A stretch of DNA of 64,000 nt from Candidatus Stackebrandtia excrementipullorum (lineage in GTDB: Bacteria; Actinomycetota; Actinomycetes; Mycobacteriales; Micromonosporaceae): positions 1 through 64,000 of the forward strand of contig DXGR01000130.1 of NCBI GenBank assembly GCA_019113825.1, written 5' to 3'. Shown here piece by piece: positions 55,366 through 64,000 of this stretch; the first letter of the stretch is position 1; the number at the start of each line of letters is the position of its first letter. The notes under the pieces were generated by a model. It did no database searches. It saw only the letters and a program-made list of their open reading frames with translations, and had not been told where the DNA came from. A program made the position numbers and the translations under genes.

Positions 55366-56423
55366 GTGGGGAACCTCCTGCGAGTCGTCGGTACCGGCAA
55401 CCGAACCGGCTCCGGTCGGTGTTGTGCCACCTGGTCGCTGAAGTGGCAACCGGCGCTGTGTCCCGTCGACGTCTCGACCAGCTCCGGCGTCGTCATACGA
55501 CAGTCGTCCGGCTGTCCAAGCCGCTCGTACAACCAGCATCGAGTGTGAAAGGCACACCCGCTGGGCGGATGCGCCGCCGACGGGATCTCGCCCCTGACCT
55601 CGATGCGTTCGCGTCCCCGTTCGTGATCGGGGTCGGCCAACGGTGCCGAGTCCAGCAGAGCCACCGTGTACGGGTGCGCCGCTCGAGTGTAGACCTTCTC
55701 GGACGGTCCGATCTCGACAATAGAACCGAGATACATGACCGCCACCCGGTGGCTCACATGCCGGACGACCGACAGGTCGTGCGCGATGAACAACATCGCC
55801 ACGTTCGTGCGTTTCTGAAGTTCACCCAGCAGATTCACCACCTGCGCCTGAATACTGATGTCCAGGGCACTGACGGGCTCGTCGCAGATCAGCACCTTCG
55901 GGCCGGTCGCCATGGCCCGGGCGATACCGACACGTTGACGCTGGCCCCCGGAGAACTCGTGCGGGTACCGTCCGGCCGCTTCAGGTTTCAGCCCGACCTG
56001 CTCGAGGAGTTCGGCGACCACCGGCCCGGTGTCCTCACGTGACACCACGCCGTGATTGATGAGCGGCTGCGCCACGGACGCCCCGACGGTGCGTCGCGGG
56101 TTCAACGACGAATACGGATCCTGAAAGACCATCTGCACGTCACGCCGCAGGTGGCGCAAATGTTTACCTCTCGCGGCCAACAGATCCCGCCCGTCCAGAC
56201 TGACCTTGCCGGCAGTCGCCGGAACGAGGCGGGAGATCGCGCGAGCGGTCGTGCTTTTCCCGCTGCCGGACTCACCCACGATGCCGAGGGTCTCGCCCGC
56301 TGCAAGACCGAACGAGACATCGTGAACAGCCCGCAGGACCCTGCCACGTCGCAGGAGACCGGGCGAACCGAAGTGCACGCTCAGATTCCCGACATCCAGC
56401 ACGGGTACATCGTCGCTCGTCAT
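55362..56423 (-). CDS. oligopeptide/dipeptide ABC transporter ATPase (OppF-like)
   Basis: 353 aa. Walker A GESGSGKST, Q-loop VFQDPYSSLNPR, signature FSGGQRQRVGIARA, Walker B VLICDEPVSALD, H-loop AHD. The C-terminal oligopeptide-transporter domain with cysteines (CAFHTRCWLYERLGQPDDC, GCHF) resembles the Fe-S or zinc-binding tail of Dpp/Opp ATPases. ATGA overlap with the OppD-like gene. Confidence 0.95.
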   Translation of the reverse strand: MTSDDVPVLDVGNLSVHFGSPGLLRRGRVLRAVHDVSFGLAAGETLGIVGESGSGKSTTARAISRLVPATAGKVSLDGRDLLAARGKHLRHLRRDVQMVFQDPYSSLNPRRTVGASVAQPLINHGVVSREDTGPVVAELLEQVGLKPEAAGRYPHEFSGGQRQRVGIARAMATGPKVLICDEPVSALDISIQAQVVNLLGELQKRTNVAMLFIAHDLSVVRHVSHRVAVMYLGSIVEIGPSEKVYTRAAHPYTVALLDSAPLADPDHERGRERIEVRGEIPSAAHPPSGCAFHTRCWLYERLGQPDDCRMTTPELVETSTGHSAGCHFSDQVAQHRPEPVRLPVPTTRRRFPT

Positions 56424-57406
56424 GTGATCCATCCCGTCGATTCCGTGCCCAGACAACGGGCGGCTTGTATCGGTGACCGCACGACGAGTTCGGGACCGGT
56501 GTCCCGGCACACGTCACGTGCATACGGGCAACGTGACGAAAACCGACAGATGTCGTCCGGCAACGGCGGTGCAGGCGGAGATCCGGGGATGCTCCGTAGC
56601 TTCGTCCCCCGCACGTCGTCCATGCGCGGCAACGAATCCAGCAATCCCCACGTGTAGGGCATCTCCGGCGCCGAGAACAGGACACTCGTCGTCGCCTGCT
56701 CGACGATCTGACCCGCGTACATGACGTTGACACGGTCGCACAGCCCCGCCGCGATGCCCAGGTCGTGGGTGATCATGAGAACGGCCGCATCGGTTTGCGC
56801 CGACACCTCCCGGATCAGATCCAGTATCTGCGCCTGAATCGTGACGTCGAGGGCGGTCGTCGGTTCGTCCGCGATGATCAACCGCGGGTTGGCCGCCAAA
56901 GCGATGGCGACCATGACACGTTGCCTCATACCGCCGCTGAGCTGGTGAGGATAGTCCCGCAGTCGATCGGCGGGCCGAGCAATTCCCACTCGGTCCAGCA
57001 AATCCGCAGCGTGCGACCTGGCTTCCTTTTTCGACATGCCCAAGTGAAGAATCGCCGGCTCCGCGACCTGGTAACCGATGGTGAGCGCAGGGTTCAGACA
57101 CGCCATCGGGTCTTGAAAAACGAATCCGACCTCGCCGCCACGCACACGGTTGAGCTCGGCTTCGCTCAGCGTGAAAAGGTGTTTCCCGTCAAGCAACACC
57201 TCGCCTTCCAGAGTGGCGTTTTTCAGAAGCCGCACAAGGCTGAGTGCCGTGACGCTTTTCCCGCTCCCCGACTCACCGATCAAACCGACGCATTCGCCTC
57301 TGGCGATGTCGAAGTTCACGTTGTCGACGACACGAACGCGCCCACGCGGGGTGGCGAACGTGACTCCCAGACCCCGGACGTCGAGAAGCCGCCTATCCGT
57401 CATCAC
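56420..57406 (-). CDS. oligopeptide/dipeptide ABC transporter ATPase (OppD-like)
   Basis: 328 aa. Walker A GESGSGKSV, FVFQDPMACLNP, LSGGMRQRVMVAIAL, LIIADEPTTALD, ITHD; C-terminal cysteine motif CRFSSRCPYARDVC. Pairs with the OppF-like ATPase to power import. Starts at GTG 57406 or ATG 57403, overlapping the end of the RidA-like gene by about 14 bp. Confidence 0.95.
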   Translation of the reverse strand: MMTDRRLLDVRGLGVTFATPRGRVRVVDNVNFDIARGECVGLIGESGSGKSVTALSLVRLLKNATLEGEVLLDGKHLFTLSEAELNRVRGGEVGFVFQDPMACLNPALTIGYQVAEPAILHLGMSKKEARSHAADLLDRVGIARPADRLRDYPHQLSGGMRQRVMVAIALAANPRLIIADEPTTALDVTIQAQILDLIREVSAQTDAAVLMITHDLGIAAGLCDRVNVMYAGQIVEQATTSVLFSAPEMPYTWGLLDSLPRMDDVRGTKLRSIPGSPPAPPLPDDICRFSSRCPYARDVCRDTGPELVVRSPIQAARCLGTESTGWIT

Positions 57407-57869
57407 GCACGCTCACGGTCAGTTCGACCTCGACCGGGCTGTTCAACGGGAGCACGGCCACGCCCAGGGCCGCTCGAGCGTGCCGACCCGGCTCACCGAA
57501 AGCCTCCACCAGTAGACGGCTGGCGTGATCGATGACGCCGGGCTGGCCGGTGAAGTCCGGATCGGACGCCACATAACCGGTCAACTTCATGATCCGATCG
57601 ATCCGGTCCAGCTCACCCACGACGGTTCGCAAGGCGGCCAACGCAATCAAGGTCGCCTGTACCGCACACTGCCCCGCCGTCTCCGGGTCCACCGACCCCG
57701 GCGCCGAGCCGACCTTTCCCGTCGCGAGGATGCCTTCCGGCCCCATGGGCAGCTGTCCCGAGGACATCGCGATCGTTCCCGCGCGTGAGGCCGGCAGGTA
57801 GGCCCCGACCGGCGGCCTCGCTGCCGGGACGGGAAAACCAAGCTCGGCCAACCGTGATTCAACGGACAT
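57393..57869 (-). CDS. RidA/YjgF-family protein
   Basis: 158 aa, longer than typical RidA (about 130). GAYLPASRAGTIAMSSGQLPM, QATLIALAALRTVVGELDRI and VAVLPLNSPVEVELTVSVRD fit the family, which deaminates reactive enamines/imines or hydrolyses related species. The usual RidA arginine region is NSPVEVE here, so activity is uncertain. AGGAGG precedes the ATG at 57869. Located between permease and ATPase genes of the operon, so it probably handles a product of peptide catabolism. Confidence 0.88.
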   Translation of the reverse strand: MSVESRLAELGFPVPAARPPVGAYLPASRAGTIAMSSGQLPMGPEGILATGKVGSAPGSVDPETAGQCAVQATLIALAALRTVVGELDRIDRIMKLTGYVASDPDFTGQPGVIDHASRLLVEAFGEPGRHARAALGVAVLPLNSPVEVELTVSVRDDG

Positions 57870-57892
57870 GGTGCCTCCTGAAAAAACCTGTG

Positions 57893-58753
57893 TCATACCG
57901 CATCGGACTGTGGATCGAACAGGTCGCGTAGCCAGTCACCGATCGTTGAGAAGGCGACGGCGAACGCGACGATGAAAAGACCGGGCACGACCGTGAGCCA
58001 CCACGCCACAACGACGTAGCTTTTGCCTTCGGCGATCATGTTTCCCCAGTCGGCGGTGGGGGGTTGGACACCCAGTCCGAGAAAACTCAACGCGGCCGCG
58101 GTCAGGATGAGTCGTGGTACCTCCTGCGTCGTGATGACGGCGACGGCACCGGCCACGTTGGGCATGACTTCGCGCAACATGATCGACCCGTGTCGTTGGC
58201 CGCCCACCTTGGCCGCCGCGATGTATTCTCTTGTGCTCACCGACATGACCTCGGCTCGCACCACGCGTGCATAGAAGACCCAGCCTGTGACGACCAGCGC
58301 GATGATGAGGTTCCTCAGGTTGGGGCCGAGGATCGAGGCGACCGTGATCGCCAGAACGATGAACGGCAGGGACGTCTGCGCCTCGACCCAACCCATGATG
58401 ATCGAATCGGTCCGGCCGCCGAAGTAGCCGCTCAACAGCGCAAGGGACACCCCGATGACCGCACCGAAACCGCCCGCAACCAACGCGATCATCAAGGCCA
58501 CACGTGTGCCGGCGAGGACCCGACTGAACACGTCACGGCCGAGGGCGTCCGTTCCGAACCAGTGCTCGGCGCCGGGTGCCTCCAACCGGTTCGACAGGTT
58601 TGTCGCGTTGGGATCGTGTGGGCTGATGACGAGAGTCACCAGGGCCGCCAGCACCAGGAGTATGAGGAATCCCGCGCAAACGCGAACCCGCCACGGCATC
58701 GTCGAGATATGCCCGCGTATCCGGGCCATCGGTGACGTTGTCGTCTCCATCAT
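57893..58753 (-). CDS. dipeptide ABC transporter permease (DppC-like)
   Basis: 286 aa, six transmembrane helices. HWFGTDALGRDVFSRVLAGTRVAL at the start of the transport domain and the EAA loop STREYIAAAKVGGQRHGSIMLREVMPN are diagnostic. Partner of the DppB-like permease, overlapping it by ATGA. Confidence 0.95.
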   Translation of the reverse strand: MMETTTSPMARIRGHISTMPWRVRVCAGFLILLVLAALVTLVISPHDPNATNLSNRLEAPGAEHWFGTDALGRDVFSRVLAGTRVALMIALVAGGFGAVIGVSLALLSGYFGGRTDSIIMGWVEAQTSLPFIVLAITVASILGPNLRNLIIALVVTGWVFYARVVRAEVMSVSTREYIAAAKVGGQRHGSIMLREVMPNVAGAVAVITTQEVPRLILTAAALSFLGLGVQPPTADWGNMIAEGKSYVVVAWWLTVVPGLFIVAFAVAFSTIGDWLRDLFDPQSDAV

Positions 58754-59673
58754 GTCAACCGACTCCTCAGCTGCGGGTCGACGACGGCCGACAACAGGTC
58801 CACCACGACGTTGATGAAGACGATCAGTGCGGCCACGACCACGGCGAACGTCTGAATCAGCGCGAAGTCACGCGCGTTGACCGCCTGAATCACCAGCGAT
58901 CCCATACCCGGGTACGCGAACACCGCCTCGACGACGACGGACCCGCCCAGGAGGACTCCGAACTGCATACCGGCGAACGACAGCACCGGAAGCAGTGCGT
59001 TGGGCAACGCGTGGATGCCGACCCGTCTGCGTGTTCCGGCTCCTTTCGCGTCGGCGGTTCGGATGTAGCTTTGCGATAGCACTTCGAGCATGCTCGACCT
59101 GGTGAGGCGGATGATCGCCGCAATCGAGTACGCGCCCAACGTCACCGCCGGAAGGACAAGGCTCACCAGTCCCTTGCCACCGGCCGGTGGGAACCAACCG
59201 AGGCTGACCGCGAAAACCGCGATCAGGACGATGCCCAGCCAAAAGCTTGGCATGTTCTGTAGAACCACAGCTGTGGAGACGACCGTCGAGTCGGTGGGTC
59301 GGCCGTGCCGGAGCGCGGACAGCACGCCCAGCGGCACGCCGATCACCAGTGACAATCCCAAACCGGCGACCGTCAGCTGGAACGTCGCGGGCAGCCGTGA
59401 CAGTACCGTGTCCAGCGCCGGTTCCGCGTAGATCAACGACCGTCCGAGGTCACCGGTCGCGATATTGGCGATGTAGCGGAAGTACTGCTCCCACCACGGC
59501 AGGTTCAGACCGAGTTCGGCGCGCAGCGTCTCGATCTGTTCCTGTGTGGCGTCCAGCGGTAGGTACACCGATGCCGGGTCGCCGGTCAGTCTGACCAGAA
59601 CAAAGATGGCGGTGGCCACGGCGAACACGACGACGACGCCGCGTAGCGTCCGACGAAGGACGAATCCGATCAT
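58750..59673 (-). CDS. dipeptide ABC transporter permease (DppB-like)
   Basis: 307 aa, six transmembrane helices. N-terminal RRTLRGVVVVFAVATAIFVLVRLTGDP, YFRYIANIATGDLGRS and EAA loop SYIRTADAKGAGTRRRVGIHALPNALLP. The ATG at 59673 has GGAGGA and overlaps the stop of the regulator gene (ATGA). Confidence 0.95.
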   Translation of the reverse strand: MIGFVLRRTLRGVVVVFAVATAIFVLVRLTGDPASVYLPLDATQEQIETLRAELGLNLPWWEQYFRYIANIATGDLGRSLIYAEPALDTVLSRLPATFQLTVAGLGLSLVIGVPLGVLSALRHGRPTDSTVVSTAVVLQNMPSFWLGIVLIAVFAVSLGWFPPAGGKGLVSLVLPAVTLGAYSIAAIIRLTRSSMLEVLSQSYIRTADAKGAGTRRRVGIHALPNALLPVLSFAGMQFGVLLGGSVVVEAVFAYPGMGSLVIQAVNARDFALIQTFAVVVAALIVFINVVVDLLSAVVDPQLRSRLT

Positions 59674-60674
59674 GAAGGTCCTCCCCCGTCGGGTTGTCGC
59701 GGACGCGGGGCGCCGGTGCTGTGAACGACGAGATCGGTGCCGAGTTGTTCGACACGACCGGCCAGCTCCGCCAGAGAGGAGCCGTCGACGTGGAAACCGA
59801 CGACGAGCGGGTCGACGTCGAGTTTCAGGGCCGTGATCGCCTCCGCGGCGGCCACACTCGACAGGACTCGCGCACCGTCGGCGACCAGCGACATCAACTC
59901 CGATTCGGGCCTGTCGGGGCTCCACGAGCCCACCACCTCGCACCCGTACATGTGCGCCAGGCCCGGGTATGACCGCGTTCCCTGTCCCGGGGTGCACGCG
60001 ATGACGACCTTGGTGCCTTTGGGAAGCCCGGCCAATGTCGCGGTGCTTTTGGGGGTGGGAACGTAGTTGATCCCGGCGATGCGGTCGTGACCACCGGAAA
60101 CCGTGTTCAACAACTGTTCCAAATGGAAATACGTGACGGTGACCAAGTCGAAACGCTCAAGCGCGCTGTCGGCTTCGGCCATGACCTCCGACAACAGCAC
60201 ACCCGTGGCGCGGACGTGAAGACGGTCCTCCACGGCGCGAACGCACCGGTCGATGTCGTGCTCGTTACATTCGACGACGGCCACCCTCGGGGTGTTGTCA
60301 CGCAACACCCGGTCCAGGTTCCGTCGCACCAGCGCGGCCAGTTGACTGTGCGACAGGCCCGAGCTCAAGGCGTCGCGCAGGACCTGCTCGAGGCGGCTTT
60401 CGACCTCACTCAGGTCCTGTCCGTTGGCTTCGCGTGGCCGTCTTGCCACGAACGTGCCCTTGCCCCAGACGATCGAGACGATGCCGAGCTCGGTCAGTTC
60501 CTTGTACGCCGAGCCGACCGCCGAATGGTTGGTGTTCAATTCGGCGGCCAGCTCGCGCGAGCTGGGCAGTTTCGTACCCACCGGGTAACGACCGGACATG
60601 ATCCGGTCGACGACCAGCGACTGGACTCGGCTGGTCTGGGAGGGCTTTCCGCGTCGCTCATGTGGAGTTACCAT
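59670..60674 (-). CDS. GntR-type regulator embedded in the peptide operon
   Basis: 334 aa. N-terminal GntR winged helix (LVVDRIMSGRYPVGTKLPSSRELAAELNTNHSAVGSAYKEL, WGKGTFVARR). The C-terminal 200 residues do not look like FCD, UTRA or aminotransferase domains; they read like an alpha/beta ligand-binding domain (VAVVECNEHDIDRCVRAVEDR, RFDLVTVTYFHLEQLL, TKVVIACTPGQG). Likely senses a peptide or amino-acid product and controls the operon. It lies between the M20 peptidase and permease genes and is coupled to dppB-like by ATGA. Confidence 0.82.
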   Translation of the reverse strand: MVTPHERRGKPSQTSRVQSLVVDRIMSGRYPVGTKLPSSRELAAELNTNHSAVGSAYKELTELGIVSIVWGKGTFVARRPREANGQDLSEVESRLEQVLRDALSSGLSHSQLAALVRRNLDRVLRDNTPRVAVVECNEHDIDRCVRAVEDRLHVRATGVLLSEVMAEADSALERFDLVTVTYFHLEQLLNTVSGGHDRIAGINYVPTPKSTATLAGLPKGTKVVIACTPGQGTRSYPGLAHMYGCEVVGSWSPDRPESELMSLVADGARVLSSVAAAEAITALKLDVDPLVVGFHVDGSSLAELAGRVEQLGTDLVVHSTGAPRPRQPDGGGPS

Positions 60675-60685
60675 CTGGATGCGTC

Positions 60686-62137
60686 CTAGTAGTCGTTCGG
60701 GTAATTGCCGAAACTGTAGAGAATGTCGACATGTGACTTCTCGCATTCGGCCAGTCCCGCGACCGTGCCGTCGCTTTCGAGGACGAAGAACTCGTCGGGC
60801 GCATGGAAACCACCGCCGTGACCGAGGCCCCCCTCCTTCACAGTGGGCAGCCCCAGCAGTCTGTTGAGGACCCACCACGGCCCGCTCGTTCCCTTGGACG
60901 GCCACACCAGAACCTCGGCTCCCATGTCCTCATAGGCTCGAACACAGGCCCGCACAACGTCCTCGTCGGCGTCGGTCTTCGCCCACGTGTACTGCGAACG
61001 CGTCCGGATCTCGATGTCCTGGTACCCGTGAGAGTCCAAATGGTTCCGCAACTTTTCAAGAAACTCGTCGGGTTCCATGTCGGGAACCAGCCGACAGTCG
61101 ATTGTGGCGATGAGTTCCGTCGGTACCGCGAAGTTCACGGTCCCCGGTCCCGTGTAGCCGCCGCGAACACCGTTCAGGTTGAACGTCGGCGTGGCCGTGT
61201 ACCGGCGCAGCGCATCCATTTCGCCGAGACCGTCGGCGAAACCGTTGATTCTGCCGTCACCGCCCAGGTTGGGGAACCCGCGAGAGAACTCGCCGGCCGA
61301 AAGCTGTTCGTGCAACCGTTTCAGCAGTTCGTCATCGGCGTCGGACAACGCTCGCACGTTTTCGGTGAAGTCCTTGATGAGCACCTCGCCGCTCACACCG
61401 TCCACCAGTGTCGACAATGCACCTGCCAAGCGCCAGGCGGGAGTACCGACGATGCCTTGAAGACTGTCGTGAACCGGGGCGTCCAACGGCCCGTGCCCTT
61501 CACCGTCCGCGGATGACACGAGGTCGAAGTAAACGAAACCCTTGTTACCCAAGAACATGGACACCCGACCCGACGCGTCCTGCGCCCCGCCCAACGTCAA
61601 CGCGGCATCGGCTTTGCTGAGTCGGTCGCGATACCGTTCGGCGATCTGCGCGAAGTTCGGGCTGGCGATCTCCTCTTCGCCTTCGGCGATGAAGTACACG
61701 TTCACCGGGAGGGTGCCCTCGACCGCGATGATCGATTCAAGTGAATTCAGAAAGGCCCGGTACGGTCCCTTCGTAAACCATGCACCGCGGCCGTATACCG
61801 CTTTGGGGTGAGGCCCGGCGGGGGCGATGGTCGCCTCAAACGGCGGGTGTGTCCATTCAGCTGGGTCAGCGGGTTGGACGTCGTACATCGCGTAGTTCAC
61901 GATCGTCCGCGGAGCCCCCGCGTCGTAATAGGCGAACACCCCCGGATGACCGTCGGTTTCGACGATCTCGACCTCCGAGCACCCGAGGTCCCGGTAGTAC
62001 TTCGCCAACAACTCGACACCCTCGCGGATACCCTCTCCCGTCTGACTAATGGACGGTTGTCGGATGTATTCACGGATCCGCTCAATGTGCTCGGACAGGT
62101 GCGCGTCGATGTGTTCGTGAACGGTTTTGCGGGTCAT
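60686..62137 (-). CDS. M20-family peptidase-like protein with altered metal ligands
   Basis: 483 aa, M20/ArgE/CPG2 fold (catalytic and dimerisation domains). EGEEEIASPNF supplies the base Glu and a metal Glu, and GGGFHAPDEFF the late His. But the usual HxD motif reads AMYDVQP (His replaced by Met) and the usual DDKG reads FTKGPYRAF (bridging Asp replaced by Thr). So either metal binding differs or this is a known non-canonical subfamily. Predicted dipeptidase or deacylase for imported peptides. GGAGG before the ATG; ATGA overlap with the upstream M24 gene. Confidence 0.85.
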   Translation of the reverse strand: MTRKTVHEHIDAHLSEHIERIREYIRQPSISQTGEGIREGVELLAKYYRDLGCSEVEIVETDGHPGVFAYYDAGAPRTIVNYAMYDVQPADPAEWTHPPFEATIAPAGPHPKAVYGRGAWFTKGPYRAFLNSLESIIAVEGTLPVNVYFIAEGEEEIASPNFAQIAERYRDRLSKADAALTLGGAQDASGRVSMFLGNKGFVYFDLVSSADGEGHGPLDAPVHDSLQGIVGTPAWRLAGALSTLVDGVSGEVLIKDFTENVRALSDADDELLKRLHEQLSAGEFSRGFPNLGGDGRINGFADGLGEMDALRRYTATPTFNLNGVRGGYTGPGTVNFAVPTELIATIDCRLVPDMEPDEFLEKLRNHLDSHGYQDIEIRTRSQYTWAKTDADEDVVRACVRAYEDMGAEVLVWPSKGTSGPWWVLNRLLGLPTVKEGGLGHGGGFHAPDEFFVLESDGTVAGLAECEKSHVDILYSFGNYPNDY

Positions 62138-63282
62138 GCTGAGCCTCCAGAAATGACGGTGATGGCTTCGACCCCTGCCGGGTCGGTCAGGTATCGCGGC
62201 GCGGATTCGGTCACCAGGACCAGGTCTTCTATGTGGTAGACCTCGCCGTCGGGGTACTCGATCATGGGTTCGACGCACAGGACCATCCCCGGTCGCAGGT
62301 CCTGGACGGAACGTCGTTGCAGCTGTGGGTCCTCATGCAAAGCCAAGCCGATGCCATGCGCGACAAGCGCCATGGACGTCGACGCACCCACCTGGTCAAG
62401 CCGTTGACGCCATTGCCGAAACAGGTCCGGGACATCGACACCGGGGCGCATCCGGTCGATCATCCACCGTTCCGCCTCCACTGCATGCCGATACCGCGAG
62501 GCCTGGCGTGCAGACGGCTCACCCACGACCGCCATCCTGGCGATGTCGGAGACATAACCTCCCGACGAGACACCCATGTCGACGCGAACCAGGTCGCCGG
62601 GTGACAGAGGCGTCTCGTCGGCCCGGTGATGCGACCGGTTTACGTTCGCTCCGCTGGACAAGGTCGCGTGGTTCAACGCGAAACCGCGCTCGTGGACGCC
62701 ACGCAGCATGTCGTTGTAAAGCCGACGTTCGGTGACACCGACATATGCGCCTGCGAACACATCGGCCACGATGCTCTCGCTGTGGCGTCCCAGTTCGCCC
62801 AAGAGGTCGATTTCATAGGTGTCCTTGACCTGACGAAGCTGAGGAAACCAGTCACCGAGCGGCTCATAGATCGGGTCCGACAACTGAGCCTGCAACCGTG
62901 TGAACGCGTCGACGGACAGGTAACCCGTCTCGATGCCGATTCTTGTCGCCTTCGGGTCCATGGCGCGTAGTCGCCGCACGCCCGCAACAATCGGTTCTTC
63001 GGCGAACTCAACGTATGACCCGACCGGAATCGACGTCTGACGAGTGGCCATATTTACCTCGACGGTCGACGTCAGCAGCTCCACCGAGCCTGTCGCCACC
63101 GACGCCACCACCATCGACAGGCGGTCGCGCATGATCCGCTGCGTCGGGATCGTCGCGCCGCTCAGCCAGGTAACGGCTTCGGGAGAACAGACGACCGCCC
63201 CGGCCAGGTTCCTGGCGCTCAAAGCCTCCAGGAACCCGGCCCGGCGCTCGAACAACGCCGAAGAATGATCCGATGCGGTCAT
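62134..63282 (-). CDS. M24-family Xaa-Pro peptidase-like protein
   Basis: 382 aa: creatinase N-terminal domain then a pita-bread M24 domain. Metal ligands can be placed in VRVDMGVSSGGYVSDIAR (two Asp), AHGIGLALHEDP (His), CVEPMIEYP (Glu) and HIEDLVLVTE (Glu). Likely removes N-terminal residues before proline from imported peptides. Coupled on both sides by ATGA overlaps. Confidence 0.92.
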   Translation of the reverse strand: MTASDHSSALFERRAGFLEALSARNLAGAVVCSPEAVTWLSGATIPTQRIMRDRLSMVVASVATGSVELLTSTVEVNMATRQTSIPVGSYVEFAEEPIVAGVRRLRAMDPKATRIGIETGYLSVDAFTRLQAQLSDPIYEPLGDWFPQLRQVKDTYEIDLLGELGRHSESIVADVFAGAYVGVTERRLYNDMLRGVHERGFALNHATLSSGANVNRSHHRADETPLSPGDLVRVDMGVSSGGYVSDIARMAVVGEPSARQASRYRHAVEAERWMIDRMRPGVDVPDLFRQWRQRLDQVGASTSMALVAHGIGLALHEDPQLQRRSVQDLRPGMVLCVEPMIEYPDGEVYHIEDLVLVTESAPRYLTDPAGVEAITVISGGSA

Positions 63283-64000
63283 AACGACGCCGACCCGGTG
63301 GTGAGGTCGCGGTACCAGATGAGGTCGTCGCCTCGCGGCTCCCAATCGGCCAGCTTGTCTCCGGCGGCGAACAGGGTTTGCGAGTCGTACAGGAACACGG
63401 CCGGCGATTCCTCGGCCATGATCGAGGTCGCCTCATCGAACGCGGCCTGCCGTACGGCAGGGTCCGAGCTGCTGGCGGCGGTCGCCAACGCATCGTCATA
63501 GGCCGAATCCTGCCAATAGGAGAAGACGTTGTCCGAGGTGAACCAGGTCAGCGAGTTGCTGGCGTCGAACAGGGGAGTGCTGTACCAACCGATGAAGTAC
63601 ATGTCGGTTTCCTTGGTTTTGACGCTCTCCAGGAACGGCTGGTATTCCTGCACCGTCGTGCTGACGTTGAAGCCGGCTTCTTCCAGTTGGGCCGCAATGG
63701 CTTCGGCGACTTGGCGGTCGTTGGTGTAGCGTCCGCTGGGCGCCTCGAAGGTGATATCGACACCGTTGGCGTGACCGGCGTCGGCCAACAGGTCCGCGGC
63801 CGCTTCAACGTCGCGCTGTACCGGTGCCAGGGCCTCGTTGTATCCAAAGGTCTCCGGCCCCTGAAGCTGGTTGTCCAGCGGTTCCGCGTAGCCGCCCAGC
63901 AGCTCTTGAACGATCGCGGGGATGTCAACGGCCAACGCCGCGGCTTGACGGACACGAACGTCTTCGAACGGGCCCGACAGCGTATTCATGGTCAGGACCA
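63279..64000 (-). CDS. extracellular solute-binding protein, family 5 (partial, 5' end outside window)
   Basis: The C-terminal about 240 residues of a Dpp/Opp-type peptide-binding lipoprotein; the frame stays open to the right end of the window. VRQAAALAVDIPAIVQELLGGYAEP, YNEALAPVQRDVEAAADLLADAG and DMYFIGWYSTPLFDASN match SBP_bac_5. It delivers peptides to the DppBC-like permease encoded downstream. First visible gene of the operon; its start and promoter lie beyond 64000. Confidence 0.93.
   Translation of the reverse strand, partial: VLTMNTLSGPFEDVRVRQAAALAVDIPAIVQELLGGYAEPLDNQLQGPETFGYNEALAPVQRDVEAAADLLADAGHANGVDITFEAPSGRYTNDRQVAEAIAAQLEEAGFNVSTTVQEYQPFLESVKTKETDMYFIGWYSTPLFDASNSLTWFTSDNVFSYWQDSAYDDALATAASSSDPAVRQAAFDEATSIMAEESPAVFLYDSQTLFAAGDKLADWEPRGDDLIWYRDLTTGSASL

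Overview
The window is 64 kb of high-GC DNA that is densely packed with genes on both strands. It looks like a chromosomal segment of an actinomycete (Actinomycetota). The supporting markers are a complete conservon (CvnA-D), an NsrR-Hmp pair with actinobacterial-type boxes, a HAIR element in front of clpB, a SAM-IV-type riboswitch, DisA, type VII secretion-like small proteins, and many start codons placed exactly six bases after a TANNNT -10 box (leaderless transcripts). The order (Glycomycetales or Micromonosporales are plausible) is a guess. No rRNA, tRNA, insertion sequence or CRISPR array was seen.

Layout. 0-8 kb: an EccC/FtsK-like ATPase, disA, a small membrane protein, clpB and a short-chain dehydrogenase. 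8.1-9.9 kb: an accessory patch with a toxin-antitoxin-like pair, a dif-like inverted repeat directly abutting a terminator hairpin, and a decayed gene. 9.9-11.7 kb: nsrR and hmp. 11.8-14.7 kb: a MidA-type methyltransferase next to an orphan NuoD homologue. 14.7-20.4 kb: a membrane protein and a conservon plus a GAF protein, closed by a strong terminator. 20.4-27.4 kb: acyl-CoA dehydrogenase, hutI-hutU, an Lrp-type regulator and hppD (histidine and tyrosine catabolism). 27.4-29.1 kb: a cysteine-desulfurase-like enzyme behind a SAM-IV-type riboswitch. 29.1-34.2 kb: a TetR ORF lacking a sensible stop, a PrsW-type protease, membrane proteins and a methyltransferase. 34.4-36.0 kb: an ESX-like small protein coupled to a WAG-motif transglycosylase. 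36.4-40.8 kb: a RibD-type reductase, a Tat-exported amidase, a broken GNAT gene, a DsbA-like protein and an MFS pump. 40.9-43.1 kb: a second type VII-like trio. 43.1-50.1 kb: glyoxalase-like protein, zincin, serS, a TPR protein, two HAD phosphatases in tandem, a GNAT/TetR divergent pair and a CoA-binding protein behind a 28-bp perfect palindrome. 50.1-54.2 kb: a 53-residue eight-cysteine peptide, a serine hydrolase, a CPBP protease and a TetR regulator. 54.5-64 kb: one long, translationally coupled minus-strand operon for peptide uptake and breakdown, running off the right end.

The best candidates for undescribed biology are the eight-cysteine peptide, the two related type VII-like loci, the dif-like site beside the toxin-antitoxin pair, and the methyltransferase/NuoD pair that mirrors mitochondrial NDUFAF7/NDUFS2. 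All functions are read from the sequence and remembered family features; no database search was run.
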